Shown here one piece after another: positions 24,285-31,451 of a stretch of DNA of 64,000 bases. The notes beneath the pieces are model-generated. The model ran no database searches. It saw only the letters and a list, made by a program, of their open reading frames with translations, and had not been told where the DNA came from. Every line of letters starts with the position of its first letter. The first letter of the stretch is position 1. The DNA lies in assembly GCA_965234685.1 (NCBI GenBank), contig OZ248539.1, forward strand, positions 2,852,001-2,916,000. The letters are read 5' to 3'. The DNA is from Fimbriimonas planktonicus. GTDB lineage: Bacteria; Armatimonadota; Fimbriimonadia; Fimbriimonadales; Fimbriimonadaceae. The position numbers were made by a program, and so were the translations under genes.

Positions 24285-26227
24285 ACCTCCGACTAAAACA
24301 CCTAGACTTGCTTACTCGGTCCGTTCAAGAACGGATTGAGTTCTCGCAGTTTTCCTATTTTTATGGCGAGATCGGTGCTGGGAAATCAACAATCGCAAGG
24401 CTGATAGATTACTGCTTCGGCGGCAAGCTCATCATGACTCCGGCCCTACAATCGGAGTTCGTTTCAGCAATTCTTACTCTGGAAATATCTGGAGCCGAGG
24501 TAACTTTGAGCCGAGAACGCGAGTCGGAGCAGATTGTAGCGAGCTGGGAAACACCAGACGGTGTTGAATATGTAAAATTGCCTACCAGAAAACCTGCTGG
24601 AATAGTGATAAGCGGTACTAAGGTTGAAGTGCTATCCGATTTAATCTTTCATCTAAACGATGTCCAGGCTCCTAGAGTAAGGCGAAGCGCAATTCGGGAA
24701 GAATCGGAACTTGAAAGGCTTAGCATCCGCGATTTGCTTTGGTATTGTTATCTGGATCAAGACACGATCGACAGCAGCTTTTTTCACCTTGATGTCGACG
24801 CTGATCACTTTCGACGGCTTAAAAGTCGTAACGTTTTGCGGTATCTGCTAGGGATTCATCAAGAGAGAGTAGCAGAACTCGAAGTTGAACTTGAAGAGTT
24901 AAGAAGAGAGCGCACTGGGAAAGAGAATTTGGCGAAAGCTTTAAAGATGAGCCTTCAGGAGGCTGGTATTTCGACCGTAATGGAAATCGCTAATCGCTTA
25001 GGTGAACTTTCACAACTAATTCAACGATTACAAAACCAAATCACGAGCATTCGAGAGGAGGGACGCCAATTGGTTGACCATGCGGTAGATTCCCTCCGGA
25101 ACGACGGGCAGCAGCTGGCTAGCGAGCTTGAAGCGATTGAATTAGCGGTAGAGGATGTAAGTGCTTCGGTTGCAATAGATCGCCGTCATCGTAACGAGAT
25201 CCTCGCTCTCTCTACCAAAGTACAAAGAATTGGTGGTGCGAGGGCAGTGCTTAACGGTGTTGAGTTTGTTCGCTGTCCTCGGTGTGCCCAAGACTTGCCG
25301 CCAAGATCTCAAACAGCCTGCTCGGTATGCGGACAGGATGAGCCAACTCTTCAAACAAATGATGAGGATACAGCTCGTACGAAAGCAGATATTGAGTCTC
25401 GTACTATCGAGTTGGAGGAAGTAATTGAAAGACAGCTCCAGCAGCTGCAAGTTCTGCATCGCCGTAACGCAGAATTGCGCGATAAGAAGGCTGCCGTAGA
25501 CAAACGACTAGACGAGGCATCCCAACAGTACGACTCAGCTTATCTTTCCGTTGCGCTTGAATATGAGCGTCAGCTCGCTGCTGCTGATCAAGAACAGCGA
25601 TTCCTTTCTCGGTTGCAGGCTCTTCCGCAAAAAATGCAAGAGCTTGCTGAACAGGCGGTTGTGCTCGGAATTCAAGAAGCGGCAATTCGCGAGGAACTTA
25701 AGGAGCTGCGCGCGGAATCGGAAAAGGATCTTGGAAATATTGACAAGCTAAAGTCACTGTTTCTCGATTGTCTGCTTCGATCAAACTTGCCTGGGTTCTC
25801 CGCGGATGATGATGTGCGATTATCTCCTCCGTCTTTTTTGCCGGAAGTTCTTAATCCGATAAGCGGCGATATAGCAATTACATCGTTCGCTACTCTAGGG
25901 AGTGGCGGGAAGAAGACGCTGTTTAAGTGTTGTTTTGCCCTAGCTCTCCATCGGTTAGCAATGCAACTAGGTGCTCCGTTGCCATCGTTGTTAATTATTG
26001 ACTCGCCCATGAAGAATATTAGTGAACGTGAGAATCGTCGCCATTTTGAAGGTTTTCATAGTTTGTTATATGAACTTGCGGAGGGAGAGCTTGCCGCCAC
26101 TCAGTTTATCCTGATTGATAAAGAGTTCTGTCCTCCACCTGAACATTCTAGCGTTCAAGTTCGATCTAGACATATGAGGGTGGACAGTGAGAACGAGCCA
26201 CCATTGATTCCATACTACCGTGACTGA
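24281..26227 (+). CDS. SMC/Rad50-like ATPase with zinc hook (LmuB-like)
   Basis: A 648-residue SMC-family ATPase. Walker A is GEIGAGKST (29-37). Two coiled-coil arms (about 195-320 and 365-500) flank a Rad50-like zinc hook with CPRC (332-335) and CSVC (347-350). The C-terminal head has the signature GSGGKKTLFKC and Walker B LLIIDSPMKN with the downstream HFEGFHSLLYEL helix. Lamassu LmuB/DdmC and ABC-three-component ATPases share this plan and sense DNA ends or unusual DNA. It closes the operon with an ATGA overlap to the middle gene and is followed by a hairpin. Confidence 0.8.
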   Translation: MNLRLKHLDLLTRSVQERIEFSQFSYFYGEIGAGKSTIARLIDYCFGGKLIMTPALQSEFVSAILTLEISGAEVTLSRERESEQIVASWETPDGVEYVKLPTRKPAGIVISGTKVEVLSDLIFHLNDVQAPRVRRSAIREESELERLSIRDLLWYCYLDQDTIDSSFFHLDVDADHFRRLKSRNVLRYLLGIHQERVAELEVELEELRRERTGKENLAKALKMSLQEAGISTVMEIANRLGELSQLIQRLQNQITSIREEGRQLVDHAVDSLRNDGQQLASELEAIELAVEDVSASVAIDRRHRNEILALSTKVQRIGGARAVLNGVEFVRCPRCAQDLPPRSQTACSVCGQDEPTLQTNDEDTARTKADIESRTIELEEVIERQLQQLQVLHRRNAELRDKKAAVDKRLDEASQQYDSAYLSVALEYERQLAAADQEQRFLSRLQALPQKMQELAEQAVVLGIQEAAIREELKELRAESEKDLGNIDKLKSLFLDCLLRSNLPGFSADDDVRLSPPSFLPEVLNPISGDIAITSFATLGSGGKKTLFKCCFALALHRLAMQLGAPLPSLLIIDSPMKNISERENRRHFEGFHSLLYELAEGELAATQFILIDKEFCPPPEHSSVQVRSRHMRVDSENEPPLIPYYRD

Positions 26228-26572
26228 TTTAATGCGCGGAATGTCTCGGTAGAGGCCAAAGTCCTAAGAATTGTTCATAGTTCGAAGACCAAAGATCTCG
26301 ATGCTAGATCTTTGATAACTTCGGTCAAGTTGGTCTCAGCCAAGACAATCGACTTTGGATTTGCTCGAAGGCTTTAATGCGCACCCAATGCGCATCTTTG
26401 ACTCGGAATGACGCCAATCTTCACTCAAGAACCAAAGATCAGTACGCTTCAGAAGGTACGGCTCATGGAGAAACAAGATGGATGAGCCGCACTGCTAGAA
26501 GGTTCATCAACCAGGGCAGCCGGAGGCTTAAGCGCGTTTCAAAGAGTTTTTGGGGAGATCTCGCGTTTCTGG
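26228..26572. other. Non-coding stretch between ATPase gene and small membrane-protein gene
   Basis: About 345 bases between two converging units. It contains the hairpin at 26291-26313 and a second CCAAAGATC copy near 26430. An open frame at 26377-26622 exists but has biased, low-complexity composition and no recognisable domain, so it is not called. Confidence 0.5.
26291..26313 (+). terminator. Hairpin after the SMC-like ATPase gene
   Basis: Perfect 8-bp arms AAAGATCT / AGATCTTT with a 7-base loop, about 64 bases after the operon's stop codon. The stem is AT-rich with a short TTT end, so it is a weak intrinsic terminator candidate. Confidence 0.45.
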
Positions 26573-26893
26573 TCAGGCCCCAGGCCCCGTTTGAAGGGGA
26601 ACTTTCTGCATTGGAATACTAGTGGCTAAAGATTTCAAAAGTAAGGGTGCAGAAACGCCAACATTTATGGAAAGCATTGGGGTAAGGGTATCTCCGCCGT
26701 TTACATAGGCAAAAGCAATAAAGCCACCTAGAACTGGAGACACGAAAAATGGCAACCAGTAGAAAAAGTCTTTGAAATCCGGCCGCTCAGCCTTCGGCGT
26801 ATTCTTAATATCCAGTAAGCCAAGAAGTTGCAATGCCAGCGCGCCGAGTGTTGCAAAGAGAACTTCTTGACGTGAAAGGAGCTCCACGTTCAT
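26573..26893 (-). CDS. Small membrane protein, 106 aa, of a two-gene cassette
   Basis: A 106-residue protein with about three hydrophobic segments: LFATLGALALQLLGLL near residue 12, FYWLPFFVSPVLGGFIAFAYV near 45-65, and a weaker one near 75-90. A charged loop (DIKNTPKAERPDFKD) lies between the first two. Its ATG overlaps the stop of the upstream winged-helix gene by 4 bases, so the pair is coupled. No family is recognised. Placement between a Lamassu-type operon and a toxin-antitoxin pair makes a membrane effector role conceivable, but this is inference. Confidence 0.6.
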   Translation of the reverse strand: MNVELLSRQEVLFATLGALALQLLGLLDIKNTPKAERPDFKDFFYWLPFFVSPVLGGFIAFAYVNGGDTLTPMLSINVGVSAPLLLKSLATSIPMQKVPLQTGPGA

Positions 26894-27156
26894 CCTAGCT
26901 TTCCCTTGAACGCACCGATAAGTTTCTCATACGCAGTGCTTGTCTCAATAAAATGACTTCTAGTTGTATACAGTTCCGAGCCATCAGTTGAAAGGACGGA
27001 CGACCGCAAGACCTGATCAGTGCGTTCAGATATAACCTCTCGAACTTTTTGTTCGGGAACATTCAGTTGGCTCGCGACGCCTCCGACAGTACGCCATCGG
27101 AACCGAGCGTCACCGAGTGCGTCTAGGACGCGTTGTTCAATGTCATGATCGCTCAT
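26890..27156 (-). CDS. Small winged-helix-like protein, 88 aa
   Basis: An 88-residue protein: an N-terminal helix-turn-helix-like stretch (VLDALGDARFRWRTVGGVASQLNVPEQKVREVISE), a short wing (VLRSSVLSTDGSELYTTRSHF) and a C-terminal helix. It looks like a small DNA-binding or protein-interaction module without further domains. It lies first in the pair with the membrane protein (ATGA overlap). TATAAT eight bases before its ATG gives a likely promoter. Function unknown. Confidence 0.6.
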   Translation of the reverse strand: MSDHDIEQRVLDALGDARFRWRTVGGVASQLNVPEQKVREVISERTDQVLRSSVLSTDGSELYTTRSHFIETSTAYEKLIGAFKGKLG

Positions 27157-27446
27157 TTCACTTAATTATAGCATGAGAACTGCTGATGAATTTAGACTTT
27201 GTTGGCAAACCCAAAACTAATGGCTGGTTTGCCTTAAATCGACCTTCGTGGATGTTAGTTTTTCCGGCTCGACTCAAGCATATGCGCATCAGCAAAGGAG
27301 AGCGAGCTACGGAACATTAGGCTGTTAAGGGAATCGACGATTTCGCAAGCACGCATGGCATGGGCAAAGGATCATGTAGAAAGGGCGAATACTGAGAATC
27401 GTAGTCCACGAATATTGACTTGACGTTGGTCCACTTTCTTTTTTGT
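27157..27446. other. Intergenic region with a promoter for the winged-helix/membrane pair
   Basis: About 290 bases. Besides the TATAAT at its left end it shows imperfect symmetry around GGCAAACC...GGTTTGCC (27204-27231), which may be the 3' hairpin of the leftward HigA gene or a regulatory site. No gene is supported. Confidence 0.45.
27165..27170 (-). promoter_or_regulatory. Putative -10 box of the winged-helix gene
   Basis: A consensus TATAAT on the minus strand, eight bases before the ATG at 27156. No strong -35 is seen. It predicts a near-leaderless transcript. Confidence 0.45.
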
Positions 27447-28652
27447 CTAGGGAAAGTAGGACTTCACCCGGTCCTGCGCGACCAGCCGCGCAAACTTTCT
27501 CCAGTTCCCAGTGTCATGTCGAACTCTTCCCGCAACAATCGCCGGGTGAACACGAGCTCGTCGGGCATAGCCGAACAGATCGCCGACATTGAGGCTTTCC
27601 AGTTCCGCTACTTCCTTCGGCAGAATGCCTGGTGGCACCAAAGCATCGGCGGCTTCCGCGTCGGCTCTGCGCTCAATCTCACTTCCTCCCGAAGGAATGC
27701 TGAAATCATCGTAAACGATATCGCATTCTCCCTTGAGGTCGTTCTTCACGTGCACCAACTCATGAAGCAGGCTGTGCCAAAAACTGTCTATACGGTCGTA
27801 CCGGAGAGTAAGGGCAATGACCGGCGAACCGTCGGCCATCAACATCGCCGCTCCGTCCAGATAGGTTTTCTTGAGGTGCTCTACGATGACAAGGCGTATT
27901 CCAAGTTCGGCTAAAAGCTCTTGGGCTCTCAGCGGACCTTCCGGCAAGACGCTGAGCGTGGCCACCTGCCGAAGCACCTCGTCGTTGATCGAACCGTCCT
28001 CGTAGCGGTTTCGGAGAGTCACGGCGGACGCCCGTGCAAGCACTTGAAGGCACCAGGCTTGAAACGCATACTGGTCCATCTTTGCGTTCTGCCGTGCTTC
28101 GTCGTTCTTTCGGCAATAAATGGCGGTCCTTCCTGGGCCCATTTCTGCCCGTTGAGCGAGCCATCGCATCGCCTCTTCCGAACGTCCATTAACTTCACCA
28201 AAGCCATCGAACCATCCCTTCTCTGCCATCTCCTTCACGGGATATCGATCCGAGTTTTCGGCAAACCCATCATTTTCAAGCTGGCTGTTTGGATTGCCCA
28301 AGAGCACCTCAGCCGGGATAGCAAGGTGCCTATGAAGCGCACGGATCATCTTGAGTGTGAGAGGCTGCTTGCCGCTGAGTACTTCGGAAACCTTGCCTGA
28401 ACTGCCAATGTACGGTTCAAGGTCGCGCCGAGTCAATCCCGATTGATCCATGCGGAATTTGATCGCACCGATCGCCGTTGGCATCCCAATCGGCCAACGC
28501 TCATTCTCGTAAATTTCGACGAGCTGGGCCAGGACTTCAAGTTCATCCATTTGGGCCGTCCCGGGCTCCGCGTCCATCAATGCTTCAATGCAACCGAGCG
28601 CCCACGCGTGATCTTCGTCGTTTCGTATCGGTCTGATTTGGGTTCTGTTCAT
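27447..28652 (-). CDS. higA: HigA-type antitoxin fused to ImmA/IrrE-like peptidase
   Basis: A 401-residue protein in two parts. The first ~125 residues match HigA antitoxins, with an acidic start and a helix-turn-helix around residues 75-120 (GLTRRDLEPYIGSSGKVSEVLSGK-like). The C-terminal half is an ImmA/IrrE zinc peptidase domain with HELVH at about residues 297-301 and a downstream ERRADAEAADALVP helix supplying a third ligand. The start overlaps the HigB stop by 4 bases. Most HigA proteins are only ~100-130 residues, so this is a long form. The protease half could control antitoxin or toxin turnover (inference). Confidence 0.8.
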   Translation of the reverse strand: MNRTQIRPIRNDEDHAWALGCIEALMDAEPGTAQMDELEVLAQLVEIYENERWPIGMPTAIGAIKFRMDQSGLTRRDLEPYIGSSGKVSEVLSGKQPLTLKMIRALHRHLAIPAEVLLGNPNSQLENDGFAENSDRYPVKEMAEKGWFDGFGEVNGRSEEAMRWLAQRAEMGPGRTAIYCRKNDEARQNAKMDQYAFQAWCLQVLARASAVTLRNRYEDGSINDEVLRQVATLSVLPEGPLRAQELLAELGIRLVIVEHLKKTYLDGAAMLMADGSPVIALTLRYDRIDSFWHSLLHELVHVKNDLKGECDIVYDDFSIPSGGSEIERRADAEAADALVPPGILPKEVAELESLNVGDLFGYARRARVHPAIVAGRVRHDTGNWRKFARLVAQDRVKSYFP

Positions 28653-28948
28653 ATTGTTCTTGCGTCGATCTTGTCGTACTCCGCGTGTGTCCCTATGAAC
28701 CGGACGTAGACTACTCCTGCAGAATAGTTGACTTGTACGATCAGTCGGTACTTGTTGCCGCCGATGTTGAACACCACGCGGTTATCGCCCACTCCGCTCG
28801 CACTCGCGTAAGTCCGCTTGATGTCCCCGAAGTTCTTCCAAACCGCGGCCTTAGCTTCAGCGTGCCAAGCTTCAAGCGGCTCTTTCGAGTCCGCGCGACC
28901 TGACTTTTCCCAATGCTCTCGCAAGGTTCTCTTAGCAATGACGCGCAT
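28649..28948 (-). CDS. higB: HigB-family mRNA interferase toxin
   Basis: A 99-residue HigB toxin of the RelE-like superfamily that cleaves mRNA. The ATG at 28948 gives the family start MRVIAKRTLREHWEK. Conserved features follow: LEAWHAEAKAAVWKNFGDIK, RVVFNIGGNKYRLIVQVNY and the C-terminal VRFIGTHAEYDKID. An upstream in-frame start at 28978 adds ten residues without conservation. It overlaps the antitoxin gene by 4 bases. Toxin before antitoxin is the normal higBA order. Confidence 0.9.
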   Translation of the reverse strand: MRVIAKRTLREHWEKSGRADSKEPLEAWHAEAKAAVWKNFGDIKRTYASASGVGDNRVVFNIGGNKYRLIVQVNYSAGVVYVRFIGTHAEYDKIDARTI

Positions 28949-28970
28949 AGAGTTCGAAAGGTTCCTGAAT

Positions 28971-28987
28971 GCTCCCAAAAAGGGAGC
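28971..28987. promoter_or_regulatory. Palindromic hairpin upstream of higB (putative operator)
   Basis: GCTCCC-AAAAA-GGGAGC lies 22 bases before the higB start. HigA proteins repress their own operon by binding a palindrome at the promoter, so this is a good operator candidate. Read on the plus strand it also looks like an intrinsic terminator (stem then TTTATTTT), but no plus-strand gene precedes it. Confidence 0.45.
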
Positions 28988-29388
28988 TTTATTTTCTCTC
29001 TCTGTAAGAGCGAGTTGATTTTACTACTAGGAGAATGCAGTGACCCGGTTGATGATTAGAGATGACCCATCCTATCACCGCGCCGTCTTTTCTAATCGGT
29101 TCACTCGGCCCGCTTACCCCTTGAATCCCACTAGATTGACCAAACCGCCCCTCGCCTACTACAAGGCATGACCTCCCCAAAACAAACCCGCCTCGCCCCG
29201 AACCCGCAAAACCCAAAATTTACATTCCGCCCCAACGCGGGAAGTGTAAATAATAAATTTTCGCCGCCCACGCCTAGCCGTCCCGACGCTTCAGCAGCTC
29301 AGCCACTCAAGGCAACCCAGAGCCATGCAAAGCCACGCAAAGCGTCGCCTTCATAGCCACCCAAAGCGCCCCCTCCCAAACCCGAGCC

Positions 29389-29415
29389 CCCGAACAAACC
29401 CGAACAAACCCGAAC
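29389..29415 (+). repeat. Short tandem repeat, 10-bp unit
   Basis: The unit CCCGAACAAA occurs twice in full and once in part (CCCGAAC) without gaps. It is part of a C-rich intergenic stretch before the oxidoreductase gene. Confidence 0.75.
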
Positions 29416-29429
29416 CCAAAACGCCCTGT

Positions 29430-29467
29430 AATTAATTAATTTCCCTGGGGGGGAACGTTAATTAATT
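29430..29467. repeat. AT-rich inverted repeat before the oxidoreductase gene
   Basis: AATTAATTAA (29430-29439) pairs with TTAATTAATT (29458-29467) around a GC-rich centre. It ends 37 bases before the start codon at 29505, a typical place for a promoter or operator. Confidence 0.6.
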
Positions 29468-29504
29468 CCGCCCCAAACCCCAAAAACTCAGCTAAACTCC
29501 GCTC

Positions 29505-30590
29505 ATGGCAGACCTTTCTCGGCGCGAAATGATGGCGGGTGTTGGCGGCTTGGCGCTGGCCGGACTTCCCAACCTCAACCTCTTCCAAGAGCCGGCAAAG
29601 CCCGTCGGCTGGGCCATCCTCGGCCTCGGCGGATACGCCACCCGGAACATCCTGCCGAACTTTAAGGACTGCAAACTCAGCAAGCCCGTCGCCGTCATCA
29701 GCGGTAGCCCGGACAAAGCCAAGGGAATCGCCAACGAATACGGCATCCCCGAAAGCAAGATCTATAACTACCAAAATCTGGAGAAGATCAAAGACGACCC
29801 GGACATCGAAGTCGTCTACGTCATCACCCCGCCCGGAACGCACCACGAGTTCACCATGCGCTCCCTCGCCGCCGGAAAGCACGTCTGCTGCGAGAAGCCT
29901 ATGACCGGCGATCTGAAGGAAGCCGAAGAAATGGTGGCCATGGCCAAGAAGGTCAACAAACGACTCGGCATCGGCTACCGCTGCCACTTCGAGCCGCACA
30001 ACCTAGAGGCCATGCGCCTCTGCCGCTCCGGCGCCCTCGGAACCCTCCGAACCGTCCGCAGCGACCACGGCTTCACGATGGGCTGGGACAACGGCTGGCA
30101 CTCCAAGCGAAAGCTCGGCGGCTACGGCGCCATCAGCGAAATCGGAATCTATGCCATCCAGGCCCTCTGCTACCTCGCCGGCGCCGACCCGGTCGAAGTC
30201 TACGGAACCCGCGACAAGCTCAAAGTCGACCGGTTCAAAGAAGTGGAAGACGTCAACCACTTCAACCTCATCTTCCCGAACGGCGTCCAAGGCTTCGGCG
30301 CCACCGCCTACTCCTGGAACGCCAACAACTTCCGGGTCTACGGCGACCGCGGCAACATCACCGCCGAACCCGCCACCGGCTACACCGGCCACGTGTTTAC
30401 GCTGAACAACAAGAAAATCGAAGTCACCCCCGCCAACCAATGGGCCCTCCAAATGGACCACCTATCGGAATGCATCCGCGACCCGAAAATGACCCTCCGA
30501 ACCCCCGGCGAAATGGGCCTCCGAGATATCCGTATCATCGATGCCATCCTCCGGTCCGCCGAATCGAAGTCGTCCATCCGGCTCGTATAA
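29505..30590 (+). CDS. Gfo/Idh/MocA-family oxidoreductase with Tat signal
   Basis: A 361-residue NAD(P)-dependent sugar oxidoreductase. The N-terminus has a twin-arginine signal (LSRREMMAGVGGLALAGL). The Rossmann motif is AILGLGGYATRNILP, followed by the EKP motif in CCEKPM with its catalytic Lys. GYRCHFEPHNLEAM and GGYGAISEIGIYAI (DxGxHxxD-like region) are as in glucose-fructose oxidoreductases. Such Tat-exported members act in the periplasm with tightly bound cofactor; the sugar is unknown. An alpha/beta hydrolase follows after 6 bases. Confidence 0.9.
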   Translation: MADLSRREMMAGVGGLALAGLPNLNLFQEPAKPVGWAILGLGGYATRNILPNFKDCKLSKPVAVISGSPDKAKGIANEYGIPESKIYNYQNLEKIKDDPDIEVVYVITPPGTHHEFTMRSLAAGKHVCCEKPMTGDLKEAEEMVAMAKKVNKRLGIGYRCHFEPHNLEAMRLCRSGALGTLRTVRSDHGFTMGWDNGWHSKRKLGGYGAISEIGIYAIQALCYLAGADPVEVYGTRDKLKVDRFKEVEDVNHFNLIFPNGVQGFGATAYSWNANNFRVYGDRGNITAEPATGYTGHVFTLNNKKIEVTPANQWALQMDHLSECIRDPKMTLRTPGEMGLRDIRIIDAILRSAESKSSIRLV

Positions 30591-30596
30591 CGTCAA

Positions 30597-31451
30597 GTGC
30601 CAAACCCAAACGTTAAAAAACGGGTCCTGATCTACACGGCGGGCACGGTGCTCCTCTACACCACCGCCGTCGTGTACCTAGCGCACAAATACGTCCAACC
30701 TTCCCGCCAAAAGTTGGACACTCCGGCAGGACTCGTCGAGTCCACCATCAAGGGCCCCCACGGCGAAGCCCCGATCTGGAGCAAAGATGTCGAGGATCCA
30801 AAAGCCATCGTCATCTTCGCCCACGGCTACGGCGGCACCCGCCTCCACTGGCCAAAGCTGATGGAATACCTGGCCCAAAAGCAAATCGCCTCCGTTGCGA
30901 TAGGAATGCCCGGCCAAGAAGAATCCCCCATGCCCCAAGTCGGCTTCGGCGGAATCGAGGCCGACATCATCACCGACGTCGCCAACGAAATCCGGTCAAA
31001 GAATCCGAAGACGAAAATCGTCCTCTACGGCGTCTCCCTCGGCGGAGCTTCCACCTGGATCGCCGCCGGCCGAAACCCGGAAATCGCCGACGCTATCATC
31101 ACCGAAGCCGCCTACGCGAACCTAAACCAAACCAGCCGCCGCTACCTCTCGCTCAAGCTCCCCGCCGCCAGCCCCATCCTAGAGCCCATCGTCCTCATCG
31201 GGCAAAAAATGGCCAACGTCGACCCAAACTCACTAAACCCCGTCGACTTCGCCCCCAAGTTCGGCAAACCAGCCCTCCTGATCCACGACGACGAAGACAC
31301 CCTCGTCACCCCCGAAATCACCGAAGAGCTACAAAAGGTAACCAAGGCCGAACTCTGGAAAGTCCCCGGAGCCGAACACGCCCGCGCCATCGAACAAGAC
31401 CTCCCTGGCCTAACCGCGCGCGTCCTAAAATTTATCGCGTCGCTGAAGTAG
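30597..31451 (+). CDS. Alpha/beta hydrolase, membrane-anchored
   Basis: A 284-residue hydrolase starting with GTG. An N-terminal hydrophobic segment (residues 9-29, VLIYTAGTVLLYTTAVVYLA) anchors it. The fold shows IVIFAHGYGGTRLHWPKLM (oxyanion region), nucleophile elbow GVSLGGAS, Asp in HDDEDTLV and His in AEHARA. It resembles the BEM46/YqkD group. Its 3' end overlaps the convergent methyltransferase gene by 20 bases. The substrate cannot be told. Confidence 0.85.
   Translation: MPNPNVKKRVLIYTAGTVLLYTTAVVYLAHKYVQPSRQKLDTPAGLVESTIKGPHGEAPIWSKDVEDPKAIVIFAHGYGGTRLHWPKLMEYLAQKQIASVAIGMPGQEESPMPQVGFGGIEADIITDVANEIRSKNPKTKIVLYGVSLGGASTWIAAGRNPEIADAIITEAAYANLNQTSRRYLSLKLPAASPILEPIVLIGQKMANVDPNSLNPVDFAPKFGKPALLIHDDEDTLVTPEITEELQKVTKAELWKVPGAEHARAIEQDLPGLTARVLKFIASLK

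Larger units (their letters stand above)
28949..29504. other. Long intergenic region with hairpin, tandem repeats and AT-rich inverted repeat
   Basis: About 550 bases separating higBA from the oxidoreductase gene. It holds the hairpin at 28971-28987, an AT-rich patch near 29240 (TGTAAATAATAAATTTTC), C-rich low-complexity sequence with repeated GCAAAGC and CCCAAA words, a 10-bp tandem repeat at 29389-29415 and the inverted repeat at 29430-29467. No gene is convincing; a 62-codon open frame at 29168-29356 consists of low-complexity Pro/Ala/Lys codons. Confidence 0.55.

Noticed and set aside
26377..26622. 81-codon plus-strand open frame near the membrane-protein gene
   Set aside because: Odd Arg/Ser-rich composition, no ribosome site, and its end runs antisense into the real minus-strand gene.
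28971..28987. Intrinsic terminator on the plus strand
   Set aside because: The stem and T-run look right, but no plus-strand gene lies upstream, so an operator for higBA is more likely.
29168..29356. 62-codon frame in the 29-kb intergenic region
   Set aside because: Low-complexity Pro/Ala/Lys/Ser codons from a repeat-rich stretch.
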